Positions 53,258 to 62,537 of a stretch of 64,000 nucleotides of DNA are shown here, in pieces; position 1 is the first letter of the stretch, and each line of letters opens with the position of its first letter. Position numbers and translations under genes: made by a program. The notes below the pieces were generated by a model. The model saw nothing but the letters and a program-made list of their open reading frames with translations. It did not search any database and was not told the origin of the DNA. The stretch is from Streptomyces sp. CB02058 (GTDB lineage: Bacteria; Actinomycetota; Actinomycetes; Streptomycetales; Streptomycetaceae), in the NCBI RefSeq assembly GCF_001905505.1, contig NZ_LIPG01000004.1, positions 496,001-560,000 on the forward strand, given 5' to 3'.

Positions 53258-53825
53258 GGCGGTGTCGTCCCCCTCGGCTTCGCCACTCCTGACGGTGCGC
53301 GGCCGAGCCTACCCGGCACGCTCCGCGGGGCCCGACCCGCCCGGAGGCCGGCGGAGACGGGGTCCCCCGCTTCCGCCCCTGTGCATCCCGCGGCCAAAGG
53401 GTGTTCGGCGGCGACGAGTTCGGGCTCCGCGAACGCGCGCGCAATTCGCTCCGGACGGCTCGGTATGCGGTCGGAGGCGTCGGGGAAAATCATGGTCGCG
53501 CACGAACGCGAATCACTCCGCCCGGGGTCTTCCCAGTGCCGGAGCCCGGGGAAGGCGCGGGATCGGCTCGGGCGGGCGACGGGGTCCGACGGTCATGGCC
53601 TCCGGGCTCTCGCGATCAAAGCCTCCGCCGGGAGAGCGCGCGGGGGTCGCCCTTTGTAGCCTCTCCGCCACTTCTCGTTAACCACGGACCCTCCCGCGGA
53701 AAAGCCTCCGCGTTAACAGAGGCATTAACGATTTCGGTGGGTCCGGCACACAGAACCAGCGTAAAACGGATAACCCCAAGATTGGGACTCCCCAACCAGC
53801 ACATCGTGGGCTTAACTTATGTGTC
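53258..53825. other. Long intergenic region with repeated GTTAAC motifs
   Basis: This 568-bp stretch has no convincing gene; an open frame at 53401-53829 has no ribosome site or recognisable domain. The right part is A+T-richer. CGTTAAC occurs at 53676 and 53711 and CATTAAC at 53723. An inverted repeat TTGGG-ACTC-CCCAA lies at 53782-53795. TAACTT just before the next start may be a -10 box for a near-leaderless transcript. Confidence 0.5.
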
Positions 53826-54317
53826 ATGACCTCCCCCCGCTCCACCTACGGCAGCGGCTACTACGCCGCGCCGTCGTTCCCCGACACCCCGATCTACGAC
53901 TCCCTGGTCGCCGAGCGGGGGACCCCTCAGATCGCACCGATCCGGGTCCCTGCCGCCTACGACACCGGGAACAGCTACCTGCCGGCCCTTCCCTCGGCGC
54001 TGCCCGCCCTGCCCGCGGCCCCGTCCCAGAACACCGGGTCCTACGGCTACCCGCAGCAGGCGGCGCAGCCGCAGTACCAGAACGCCGGGATGCAGCAGGC
54101 GCCGATGATGCAGCCCGCACAGCTGCAGCACGCGCCCGCGCCGTACATCCCCCAGCAGCCCTCCGCCCCGCGCGGCTACCAGCAGCAGCCGCCGCAGCAG
54201 CCGCAGCGCCCCGGCACCGGGTACGAGGCGATGCGCCCGGCCTCGCCGCGGCCGGCGCCCGCGCAGTCGCCGTACGAGGACCCCTACAACCGTCCGTACC
54301 AGGGCCGGGGGTACTGA
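53826..54317 (+). CDS. Pro/Gln/Tyr-rich conserved Streptomyces protein (DUF6643-like)
   Basis: The 163-residue protein starts MTSPRSTYGSGYYAAPSFPD, followed by PIYDSLVAERGTPQIAPIRV. The rest is low-complexity with repeated PQQP and QQQPPQQP stretches and should be disordered. I recognise the N-terminal block from a family restricted to Streptomyces and relatives, probably the one named DUF6643, without a known role. No ribosome site lies before the ATG, so the transcript may be nearly leaderless. The long upstream region suggests elaborate control. Confidence 0.8.
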   Translation: MTSPRSTYGSGYYAAPSFPDTPIYDSLVAERGTPQIAPIRVPAAYDTGNSYLPALPSALPALPAAPSQNTGSYGYPQQAAQPQYQNAGMQQAPMMQPAQLQHAPAPYIPQQPSAPRGYQQQPPQQPQRPGTGYEAMRPASPRPAPAQSPYEDPYNRPYQGRGY

Positions 54318-54368
54318 CCGGCGCTGCCGGGCCCCGTTCGGCGGGGGGCCGGCTGGCAGGATGGGGGC

Positions 54369-55193
54369 ATGCCTCCCGCAGTTCTGAGCGCCGTGCGCGT
54401 CCATCCCGTCAAGTCGCTGGCCGCGTGCGCGGCCGACGAGGCCGTCGTCGAGCCATGGGGACTCGACGGTGACCGCCGCTGGATGCTGATCGACGGAGAG
54501 GGCACGGTCGTCACCCAGCGTCAGCAGCCGCGCATGGCGCAGCTGTCGGCGCGGGTGCTGCCCGGTGGCGGGTTGTCGCTGTCGGCACCCGGGAGCGAGC
54601 CGCTGCGGGTGGAGGTGCCGGATCCGGGCCTCCTGCTCGTCGCGCAGCTCCACAGGAGCAAGGTCGAGGTGGTGGAGGCCGCCGAGGCGGCACACGCATG
54701 GTTCAGCACGCGCCTCGGTGCGGAGGTCCGGCTCGTCCATCTCGACGCGCCGTCGCACCGCAGGCCCGTCGATCCGGCGTTCGGCCTGCCCGGCGAGACC
54801 GTGTCGCTGGCCGACGGCTTCCCGCTGCTGCTCACCACGCGTGCCTCGCTCGACGCCCTCAACGCGCTGATCGCGCGGGGCGGCCACCCCGACGAGGGTC
54901 CGCTGCCCATGAACAGGTTCCGGCCGAACGTGGTGGTGGACGGCACGGCGCCCTGGGCCGAGGACGGCTGGAAGCGGATCGCGATCGGGGAGGTCGTCTT
55001 CCGTGTGGTGAAGCCGTGCGGCCGGTGCGTCATCACGACCACCGACCAGCGGACGGCGGAGCGGGGCAAGGAGCCGCTGCGTACGCTCGCCCTCCACCGC
55101 AGGGCCGGAAAGGACCTCCTTTTCGGCCAGAACCTGATTCCCGAGGGCACCGGCGTGATCCGGGTGGGCGATCCGGTGCGGGTCCTCGGCTGA
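54369..55193 (+). CDS. MOSC-domain protein (MOCO sulfurase C-terminal/mARC-like)
   Basis: The 274-residue protein has the MOSC N-terminal beta-barrel (residues about 1-100, VRVHPVKSLAACAADEAVVEPWGLDGDRRWML) and a MOSC domain (about 120-270). The cysteine of VVKPCGRCVITTTDQ is the probable molybdenum ligand. NRFRPNVVV is another signature. Relatives reduce N-hydroxylated compounds with a molybdenum cofactor. The ATG follows a weak GGGGG site. It stands alone. Confidence 0.9.
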   Translation: MPPAVLSAVRVHPVKSLAACAADEAVVEPWGLDGDRRWMLIDGEGTVVTQRQQPRMAQLSARVLPGGGLSLSAPGSEPLRVEVPDPGLLLVAQLHRSKVEVVEAAEAAHAWFSTRLGAEVRLVHLDAPSHRRPVDPAFGLPGETVSLADGFPLLLTTRASLDALNALIARGGHPDEGPLPMNRFRPNVVVDGTAPWAEDGWKRIAIGEVVFRVVKPCGRCVITTTDQRTAERGKEPLRTLALHRRAGKDLLFGQNLIPEGTGVIRVGDPVRVLG

Positions 55194-55332
55194 CGGTCCG
55201 GGCCTCGCGGCTGGGGGAACTAGCGGCGCCGGAGGGAGTGTTGGCGGCGTGAGGTTGCTCTCTCTTCTCCGTCCGCGGACGTATTCGCGCGTCCGTCGGG
55301 TTATCACGGACAGGGAAGGGGGTGCATGAACT

Positions 55333-55944
55333 GTGCGAGCGGTTCTGGGAATCCGGCGGTGGAGGCACAATCCGGTGTGCCGGTCCACCGACCGTCACGA
55401 GGCGTGGGTGGCACTGCTGGCCCTGTTGGTGATGGTGCTGGCGGCGCCGGTGCTCGGCTGGGTGTGCGGTTCGCTGACGGACGACGCGCTCCAGCAGGCG
55501 GTGCGATCCCAGCACGCGGAGCGCCGTCTCACCTCTGCCGTCGTGGTCCGCGAGTCCTCGGGCGCATCCCGTTTCGCCCGGGACCCCGAGGCCGCCGTCA
55601 CGGAGGAGTCCACCCGCACCTCGGTGGTGGCCGGTTGGCGCGCCCCCGACGGCACGGCGCGCACGGGCACGGTGTCGACCACGTCCGAGGAGACCGCTCC
55701 CGGCACCCGGATCAAGATCTGGACGGACGAGAAGGGGCGGCCCGCGATGCGCCCCATGGACACCTCCACGGCCCACACCCACGCGGTGCTCGCGGGCATC
55801 GGTGTGACCCTGCTCGCGGGCGGCCTGACGGAAGTAGCGCGCCGGCTCGTGGTCTGGCGCATGACGCTGCGGCGCTACGCCCGGCTCGACCGCGCCTGGG
55901 CCGAAGTGGGACCGGACTGGGGCAGAACGGGTACCGGTAGCTGA
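55333..55944 (+). CDS. Rv1733c-like two-TM membrane protein
   Basis: The 203-residue protein has two membrane segments, near residues 26-48 (WVALLALLVMVLAAPVLGWV) and about 148-168 (AVLAGIGVTLLAGGL), with a soluble strand-rich loop between them. WRHNPVCRSTDRHEAW and the loop pattern resemble the mycobacterial Rv1733c family. The start is GTG at 55333 with a GGAAGG-type site. The function is unknown. Confidence 0.8.
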   Translation: MRAVLGIRRWRHNPVCRSTDRHEAWVALLALLVMVLAAPVLGWVCGSLTDDALQQAVRSQHAERRLTSAVVVRESSGASRFARDPEAAVTEESTRTSVVAGWRAPDGTARTGTVSTTSEETAPGTRIKIWTDEKGRPAMRPMDTSTAHTHAVLAGIGVTLLAGGLTEVARRLVVWRMTLRRYARLDRAWAEVGPDWGRTGTGS

Positions 55945-56157
55945 CCGGGAGCGCTTTCCCTCCCCCTCGTCTTCGGCCCGGCAGGGTGCTTCAGCGGCCG
56001 ACCCGTCAACTCGCGCCCGTCATGCGCGCTACGGTGGACCGGCCCGCCGAGCTCCTCGGAAGGCGGAGCGGCGGTCTGCCGGAGTACGGGCGGACCGCGC
56101 ACATGCGGACGGGCACGAGGCAGCGCACACAGCACGAGGTGGGGGCACAGCAGCACC

Positions 56158-58596
56158 ATGGCACAGGGCACGGTCCAGGTGACGCACACCGGCACATCGC
56201 GATGGCGTCGCCGCACGGGCGAATACGCTTCCCTCACCGCTGCCCTGGAGGCCGCCGCGGACGGTGACGTGCTCACCGTCGCCCCCGGCACCTACCGGGA
56301 GAATCTCGTCATCAGCCGGGCGGTGACCCTGCGCGGTCCCGAGGGTTCCTCGGGCTCCGTACGGATCGCGCCGGCCGACGGGGTGCCCCTGACGGTCCGC
56401 GCCTCCGCCGTCGTCCAGGACCTGCACGTGGAGGGCCAGGACTCGGCCGCCCCCGCCCTGCTGGTCGAGGAGGGCGCGCCCGAGCTGACGGATCTGCGCA
56501 TCGTGACGCGGTCGGCCGCCGGCCTGGAGGTGCGGGGCGCGGCCCGGCCCACGGTCCGCCGCTGCACCGTAGACAATCCGGCCGGTGTGGGCATCGCCGT
56601 ACTCGACGGCGCCGGTGGCGTGTTCGAGGAGTGCGAGATCGTCTCGGCCGGGCAGTCCGGTGTCTCCGTGCGCGACGGCGCGCATCCCCGTCTGGAGCGC
56701 TGCCGGGTGCATCACTCCTCGGGTGCGGGGCTGAGTGTGACCGGGGAGGGCAGCGGCCTGGAGGCGGTGGGCTGCGAGGTGTACGAGATCAAGGGCAGCG
56801 GGGTGCAGGTCACCTCGCGCGGCGCCGCGCACCTCACCGACTGCACGGTGCACCGCACCTCCGCCGACGGGGTCACCCTGGACACCGACGCGGTCCTCAC
56901 GCTCGCCGACTGCGACATCCACGACATCCCGGAGAACGCGGTCGATCTGCGCTCCCGCTCGGTACTCACCCTGACCCGCTCCACCGTGCGCAGGTTCGGC
57001 CGCAACGGCCTCTCCGTGTGGGACCCGGGCACCCGGGTCGACGCCAACCAGTGCGAGATCCACGACAGCACGGGCGACTACCCGGCGGTCTGGGTCAGCG
57101 ACGGGGCCACCGTCATACTCGACTCGTGCCGCGTCCACGACGTGCCCGACGCCCTCTTCGTCCTCGACCGGGGCTCGCGCGCCGATGTGGTGGACAGCGA
57201 TCTCTCCCAGATCCGCAACACGGCGGTCTCGGTGAGCGACGGGGCCACCGCCCAGCTCGACGACTGCCGCATCCGCGAGGCGTCGACCGGTGCGTGGTTC
57301 CGCGACCACGGCAGCGGCGGCACACTGAACAACTGCACCATCGACGCGGCGCAGACCGGTGTCATCGTCACCAAGGGCGCCGACCCGACCATCGAGCGCT
57401 GCACCGTCACCTCCCCCGCGGAGGCCGGTTTCTACGTCTCGGCCGAGGGCCGGGGCACCTTCGACAGCTGCCGGGTCACGGGGAGCGAGGGATACGGCTT
57501 CCACGTCATGGACGGGTGCCGCTCCACCCTGACCCGCTGCCGGACCGAGCGGTGCGCGCGCGGCGGTTACGAGTTCCCGGAGGGCTCCGCGCACGGCGAC
57601 GGGCACACGGGCGGTCCGGTGGCCCAGGACTGCACCAGTGACGAGAGCGGTCTGCGCGGTGCGGCGCCCGCGCCGCCGCCCACGGTCCTGACGGCGACGC
57701 AGACCACGCCCGGGCTGCTCGGGGCGATGCCCGGGCAGCGGACGGCCGAGCCCGCCGCCGCGCCCCCGGTGCCCGCCGAGCCGGTCAGGGACTCCGCCGC
57801 CGTGCTCGGTGAACTCGACGCCCTGGTGGGCCTGGACAGCGTCAAGCGCGAGGTGCGGGCGCTGACCGACATGATCGAGGTGGGCCGCCGCCGCAAGCTG
57901 GCCGGCCTGAAGGCGGCCTCGGTGCGCCGGCACCTGGTCTTCACCGGCTCCCCCGGCACGGGCAAGACGACCGTGGCCAGGCTGTACGGCGAGATCCTGG
58001 CCTCGCTCGGTGTGCTGGAGCACGGCCACCTCGTGGAGGTGTCCCGGGTCGATCTGGTCGGTGAGCACATCGGGTCCACGGCCATCCGCACACAGGAGGC
58101 GTTCGACCGGGCGCGCGGCGGGGTGCTGTTCGTCGACGAGGCGTACGCCCTGTCGCCCGAGGACTCCGGCCGTGACTTCGGCCGGGAGGCCATCGACACG
58201 CTGGTGAAGCTGATGGAGGACCACCGGGACGCGGTGGTGGTCATCGTGGCCGGATACACCCACGAGATGGAGCGCTTCCTCACCGTCAACCCCGGTGTGG
58301 CGTCCCGCTTCTCCCGGACCATCACCTTCAGCGACTACGAGCCCGAGGAGCTCCTGCGGATCGTCGGGCAGCAGAGCGAGGAGCACGAGTACAGCCTGGC
58401 GGAGGGGACCGGGGAAGCGCTGCTCAAGTACTTCACGGCGCTTCCCAAGGGCCCGGCCTTCGGCAACGGCCGGACGGCCCGCCAGACCTTCGAGTCGATG
58501 GTCGAGCGGCACGCAGGCCGGGTCGCCCAGCTCACCGAGCCGAGCACGGACGACCTGACGATGCTCTATCCCGAGGACCTTCCCGCGCTGCCCTGA
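56158..58596 (+). CDS. Beta-helix repeat domain fused to a CbbX/EccA-type AAA ATPase
   Basis: The 812-residue protein has two parts. Residues about 20-480 form a right-handed parallel beta-helix with many repeats of the kind CEIVSAGQSGVSVRDGAHP and CRVHHSSGAGLSVTG, as in pectate-lyase folds. Residues about 540-812 form an AAA ATPase of the CbbX/SpoVK/EccA type: GSPGTGKTT (Walker A, near residue 598), VLFVDEAYAL (Walker B), and VASRFSRTI. EccA proteins drive type VII secretion but have TPRs instead of a helix. No signal peptide is visible, so the helix is inside the cell. The last 31 bp overlap the convergent gene. Confidence 0.88.
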   Translation: MAQGTVQVTHTGTSRWRRRTGEYASLTAALEAAADGDVLTVAPGTYRENLVISRAVTLRGPEGSSGSVRIAPADGVPLTVRASAVVQDLHVEGQDSAAPALLVEEGAPELTDLRIVTRSAAGLEVRGAARPTVRRCTVDNPAGVGIAVLDGAGGVFEECEIVSAGQSGVSVRDGAHPRLERCRVHHSSGAGLSVTGEGSGLEAVGCEVYEIKGSGVQVTSRGAAHLTDCTVHRTSADGVTLDTDAVLTLADCDIHDIPENAVDLRSRSVLTLTRSTVRRFGRNGLSVWDPGTRVDANQCEIHDSTGDYPAVWVSDGATVILDSCRVHDVPDALFVLDRGSRADVVDSDLSQIRNTAVSVSDGATAQLDDCRIREASTGAWFRDHGSGGTLNNCTIDAAQTGVIVTKGADPTIERCTVTSPAEAGFYVSAEGRGTFDSCRVTGSEGYGFHVMDGCRSTLTRCRTERCARGGYEFPEGSAHGDGHTGGPVAQDCTSDESGLRGAAPAPPPTVLTATQTTPGLLGAMPGQRTAEPAAAPPVPAEPVRDSAAVLGELDALVGLDSVKREVRALTDMIEVGRRRKLAGLKAASVRRHLVFTGSPGTGKTTVARLYGEILASLGVLEHGHLVEVSRVDLVGEHIGSTAIRTQEAFDRARGGVLFVDEAYALSPEDSGRDFGREAIDTLVKLMEDHRDAVVVIVAGYTHEMERFLTVNPGVASRFSRTITFSDYEPEELLRIVGQQSEEHEYSLAEGTGEALLKYFTALPKGPAFGNGRTARQTFESMVERHAGRVAQLTEPSTDDLTMLYPEDLPALP

Positions 58597-60965
58597 GCCT
58601 CGGCGCCCGCCCCCTGGACACCGCCGGCCGCCTGCTGCGGAACGACGGGCCCGAGCCGCTCCAGGAGCGCGGCCCGCTCCACGGCGAAGACGGGGTCGGC
58701 CTGGTAGTCGGAGTGTCCCAGGACCGGTTCGGGGAGCGGGAATTCGGGCGTCCGGCCGTAGACGAGCGGGTCCTTCAGCGGACCGCGGTCCACCTCGGGG
58801 CCCTGCCCCTCGTCGATCCTGACCGGTCCGCCGATCGGGTCCGTCGCACGCCAGAGGTTGCGCCAGCAGTGGACGGACCTGTGGAGCCCGTCCAGGGCCG
58901 CCGGACCGAAGTACGCGGGGAACCACCGCCCGTACAGCCGCTCGATCGGAGAGCCGTAGGTGAGCAGCGCGACCCGGCGCCTGGCCGCGTCGGGAAGCTG
59001 CCAGACCGCGGCGGCGGCCAGCACACTGCCCTGGGAGTGGCCGGAGATGACGAGCCTGCCACGGGTGCTCCCCGTCCAGGCGCACATGCGGGACGAGAGG
59101 TCGGGAACGGCGCGCTCGGCGTAGCAGGGCGGTGCGAAGGGGTGGGCGGCGCGCGGCCAGAACGTACCGACGTCCCAGAGGATGCCGATGGTGCGCCGCG
59201 CCGAGGCGTCCCGGTAGGCGCGGCGGCCGCAGGTGACGAGCACGATGACGCCGAACCCTATGAGCCAGGAGCCGGTCGCCTGGGCCGCCTCGGCGAACGA
59301 TTCGACGAACGGGGCCGTGCCGTCCATGGCCAGGCCGGGGACCTCTCCGGTGAGCCAGGACCCGGTCACCGCCGCGGCGCCGAGCAGCAGGGTGGCGGCG
59401 GAGAGCAGGCCGAGGATGCCGGGTGCGGAGTCGGTGAGGGCGGCGGCGGCCCTGATGCGCGCGATCTGTCCGGTGCGACCGGGCTCGGGGTGCTTCTCCT
59501 CGTACTCCGCCTCGATCACGGGTCCCAGCCGGCGGGCGCGCCGCACGGTGCGCGCCGCCAGCCAGACGACGGGTACCAGCAGGAGCAGCAGCAGGACCGG
59601 GATGACGGCGGCCTGCCAGCTGAGGAGCACCGGCGGGCCCGCTATGGCGGAGTCCGCACCCATGCCGGGGGTGCCGGGGCCGTCGAGCCAGTCGGCGACG
59701 CGCTGGGACATTCCCCCGGACATCACACCGCCGAGCGCGCAGGCCAGCATCGCGACGGCGGGGCCGCCGAGTCCGCGCAGGGTGGTGCGCGGCTCGGGTG
59801 TGCGCCGGTACAGGGTCAGTGCCACCGCGGCGAGTACGACGACGAGCACGCCCTGGCCGAGGGTGAGGACACGGAAGGCCGTCTCGCCGGGCAGGGTTCC
59901 CGAGGACGTCCAGCCGGGTCGCGACCATCCGGCGTACACGACGCCGGTGGCCAGCAGGGCCAGGGCGGCGCCGGGGAGGTAGGTGATCACGGCACGGTCG
60001 AGCAGGTTGTCGACGCGCCGCTCGCTGCGCCCCCGGTGGCAGACGACCGCGACGACGAAGAGGGCGCAGAGGACGAGGGCTGCCTCGAAGAGGACTCCGA
60101 TCACCTCGGGTACGGGGCTGTCGGCGGCCCGGTCGTGCCGGGCCGCCGTTCCTCCGACGGCGGCGGCGACCGTGAGGAATCCGGCCGCGGTGTGCGCGGC
60201 GCGCAGCCGGGCCACCAGCCTGCGGCCGTACCAGAAGCCGGGCCGGCCGAGGGCCGGGCGGACCAGTGGTGCGGCCGTTTCCTGCGCCTCCTCGGCCTCG
60301 GCGGCCTCGGCGTCCGGTTCGGCCTCTTCCTCCCAGGTGAGGGGGCGCTGGGCCTCGTAGGCGCTCCAGGTGCGGTTGGACAGGTACCAGAGCAGCCCCA
60401 CCACGGCGACGGGCACGAGCGCGGCGACGGAGAGCCGGCGGCCGGGCTGGGAGAACCACCCGCCCTGTTCGGTGGAGAGGAAGCCCAGCCAGGAGCGCCG
60501 GCCGGCGCATCCCGGGGTACCCGCGCACTGCCAGGCCACCAGGTCGAGCGCGACCTCGCAGGCCGCGGCGGTCAGGAGCACGGTGAGGCTGAGCGCGACC
60601 AGCCTGACCAGGACCCCGTACAGCCGGACCGCACCGGTGCGGCCCCGGGCGGTGGGGCGCATCCAGTGCGCGAGGTTGACCACCATGAACGGGAGCAGCA
60701 GCAGCCAGAGGGCCCGGGAGCCGTTGCCGGAGGTGAGGTTGGACCAGCAGTATGCCTCGGCGACCGGTCCTTCCCGGTGTCGCTCCGGGTGATGCTCGGC
60801 TCCCACGTCCTCGGTACGCCGGTAGATCGCGGCCGTGGTGTCACCGGTGATCCTGGTCGTACGCGGATCGCCGAGCATCTCCTGCGGGGTGGCTCCGCCG
60901 ACGCCGTGGACGAGCAGTTCCAGCGCGGCGCCACTGCCGGGCGCGGCCTGGGGGGCAGGGGCCAA
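58566..60965 (-). CDS. Alpha/beta hydrolase with an inserted multi-TM domain
   Basis: The 799-residue protein has about ten membrane segments between two halves of what looks like one hydrolase. The start holds LELLVHGVGGATPQEML, an oxyanion-type HG strand. The C-terminal part holds the nucleophile elbow VISGHSQGSVLAA near residue 640, then LLTYGSPIERL, RATDPIGGPV and GHSDYQADPV, which could provide the acid and histidine. It may be a membrane lipase or esterase. The start is a TTG at 60963-60965 with a weak ribosome site. The Gly/Ala-rich tail overlaps the beta-helix/AAA gene by 31 bp. Confidence 0.78.
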   Translation of the reverse strand: MAPAPQAAPGSGAALELLVHGVGGATPQEMLGDPRTTRITGDTTAAIYRRTEDVGAEHHPERHREGPVAEAYCWSNLTSGNGSRALWLLLLPFMVVNLAHWMRPTARGRTGAVRLYGVLVRLVALSLTVLLTAAACEVALDLVAWQCAGTPGCAGRRSWLGFLSTEQGGWFSQPGRRLSVAALVPVAVVGLLWYLSNRTWSAYEAQRPLTWEEEAEPDAEAAEAEEAQETAAPLVRPALGRPGFWYGRRLVARLRAAHTAAGFLTVAAAVGGTAARHDRAADSPVPEVIGVLFEAALVLCALFVVAVVCHRGRSERRVDNLLDRAVITYLPGAALALLATGVVYAGWSRPGWTSSGTLPGETAFRVLTLGQGVLVVVLAAVALTLYRRTPEPRTTLRGLGGPAVAMLACALGGVMSGGMSQRVADWLDGPGTPGMGADSAIAGPPVLLSWQAAVIPVLLLLLLVPVVWLAARTVRRARRLGPVIEAEYEEKHPEPGRTGQIARIRAAAALTDSAPGILGLLSAATLLLGAAAVTGSWLTGEVPGLAMDGTAPFVESFAEAAQATGSWLIGFGVIVLVTCGRRAYRDASARRTIGILWDVGTFWPRAAHPFAPPCYAERAVPDLSSRMCAWTGSTRGRLVISGHSQGSVLAAAAVWQLPDAARRRVALLTYGSPIERLYGRWFPAYFGPAALDGLHRSVHCWRNLWRATDPIGGPVRIDEGQGPEVDRGPLKDPLVYGRTPEFPLPEPVLGHSDYQADPVFAVERAALLERLGPVVPQQAAGGVQGAGAEAQGSAGRSSG

Positions 60966-61195
60966 TTCGGTGGCTCGCTCTCTGGACCGTCCGGCGCGCG
61001 GCCGGCGGGAGGGGGACGGCTGGGGTTTTGGGCTGATGCCCAGTCACCACCATCGCGGACGAAAGGCACCCGTCGCCGGGCTCTCACCGAATCTCCCCAG
61101 TGAACCGGCCCGCGACACTGCGTGGCAGGATGAGGACGTCCCGCAGGGCGGCTGCCGGACCGTGCGTACCACAGAGGGAAGGACCGGGCCCGGCC

Positions 61196-62026
61196 TTGAG
61201 CGAGAATCAGAACCTGCTCGCCGAGCAGCGGCGCGCCCTCATTCTCGACGATGTGCGCAAGCGCGGCGGGGTCAGGGTCAACGAGCTGACCCGCAAACTC
61301 AGCGTCTCCGACATGACCATCCGCCGGGACCTGGACGCGCTGGCGCGTCAGGGGGTCATCGAGAAGGTGCACGGCGGAGCCGTCCCGGTCGTCGAGGCGA
61401 GCACGCACGAGCCCGGCTTCGAGGCCAAGTCGACGCTGGAGCTGAGCGCCAAGGAGGACATCGCGCGCACGGCGGCCACCATGGTCGTGCCCGGCAGCGC
61501 GATCGCGCTCTCGGGCGGTACGACGACGTTCGCGCTGGCCCGTCATCTCGTCGACGTCCCGGGCCTGACGGTGGTGACCAATTCGGTGCGGGTCGCCGAT
61601 GTGTTCCACGGCGCGCAGCGTCCGACGGCGGCGGGCGCGGCACGGGCCGGGGCTGCCACGGTGGTGCTCACGGGCGGGGTCCGCACGCCCTCGGACTCGC
61701 TCGTCGGTCCGGTCGCCGACCGTGCGATCGACTCGCTCCACTTCGATGTGCTGTTCATCGGGGTGCACGGGATCTCGGTCGAGGCCGGTCTCTCCACGCC
61801 GAATCTCGCGGAGGCCGAGACGAACCGCCGTCTCGTACGCGCCGCACGGCGGGTCGTGGTGGTCGCCGACCACACCAAGTGGGGGACGGTCGGGCTGAGT
61901 TCCTTCACCGGGCTCGACGAGGTGGACGCCTTCGTCACGGACGCGGGCCTGCCGGACGAGGTCCGGGAGGAGATCGAGGAGCATCTGCCGGGCCTGATGG
62001 TGGCGGGCGGCTCCCCGGAGGCGTAG
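61196..62026 (+). CDS. DeoR/GlpR-family transcriptional regulator
   Basis: The protein has about 276 residues from a TTG at 61196 with GAGGGAAGGA upstream. The N-terminus is a DeoR helix-turn-helix: RRALILDDVRKRGGVRVNELTRKLSVSDMTIRRDLDALARQG, then IEKVHGGAV. The sugar-phosphate sensor domain follows, with ALSGGTTTFALARHL and FIGVHGISVEAGLST. Members repress sugar or polyol genes. No such genes lie beside it, so its target is not in view. Confidence 0.92.
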   Translation: MSENQNLLAEQRRALILDDVRKRGGVRVNELTRKLSVSDMTIRRDLDALARQGVIEKVHGGAVPVVEASTHEPGFEAKSTLELSAKEDIARTAATMVVPGSAIALSGGTTTFALARHLVDVPGLTVVTNSVRVADVFHGAQRPTAAGAARAGAATVVLTGGVRTPSDSLVGPVADRAIDSLHFDVLFIGVHGISVEAGLSTPNLAEAETNRRLVRAARRVVVVADHTKWGTVGLSSFTGLDEVDAFVTDAGLPDEVREEIEEHLPGLMVAGGSPEA

Positions 62027-62085
62027 TCGGCGGCTCGCCTTCCGCTCCGCGTACCGCGATGGCCCGGACGTCCTAGGATCGATGT

Positions 62086-62520
62086 GTGGCCGTATTCCGC
62101 ATCGAGCGTTTCACTCCCCTCCCCGCCGCCGAGGCGTGGCGGCGGGTGACCGACTGGGAGCGGCACGGGGGCACTGTTCCGTTCACCTCGGTCACCGTCC
62201 CCACAGGGCTGCCCACCCGGGCCGGGACGGTCTTCGTGGCGCGGACCGGTGTGGGGCCGCTGGGCTTCGACGATCCGATGGAAGTGGTGCGGTGGACGCC
62301 GCCGTCCGCGGGCCGGGCGGGGCTGTGCCAGTTGGAGAAGCGGGGTTCCGTGGTGCGCGGCCGGGCCTCGATCGACGTGCGCCCGACGGGTTCGGGCTCG
62401 CATGTGATCTGGGTCGAGGAGGTCCGGATGAGGCTGGTCCCCGGCTGGGGCGACCCTCTGGTGGCGCGCGCCGGGCGGCGGATCTTCGGCCGGGTGCTCG
62501 GCACGCTGCTGGAGGACTAG
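62086..62520 (+). CDS. SRPBCC-family protein
   Basis: The 144-residue protein has the START/Bet v 1 pattern: FRIERFTPLPAAEAWRRVTDWERHG, then PFTSVTVPTG and a C-terminal helix VARAGRRIFGRVLGTLLED. Members bind hydrophobic ligands or act as cyclases; no role can be assigned. The start is GTG at 62086. It follows the DeoR gene after 59 bp and converges on the PLP enzyme gene. Confidence 0.88.
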   Translation: MAVFRIERFTPLPAAEAWRRVTDWERHGGTVPFTSVTVPTGLPTRAGTVFVARTGVGPLGFDDPMEVVRWTPPSAGRAGLCQLEKRGSVVRGRASIDVRPTGSGSHVIWVEEVRMRLVPGWGDPLVARAGRRIFGRVLGTLLED

Positions 62521-62537
62521 ACCGGCCTGCGTCCGGC

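Noticed and set aside
53401..53829. A 142-codon open frame in the long intergenic region
   Set aside because: It has no ribosome site or domain and unnatural composition, and it overlaps the start of the downstream gene and its probable promoter.
56029..60528. A 1499-codon open frame on the minus strand
   Set aside because: It runs antisense through the beta-helix/AAA gene and in another frame of the membrane hydrolase gene. Its product is low-complexity Arg/Gly/Pro-rich sequence without domains, as expected from high-G+C shadow frames.
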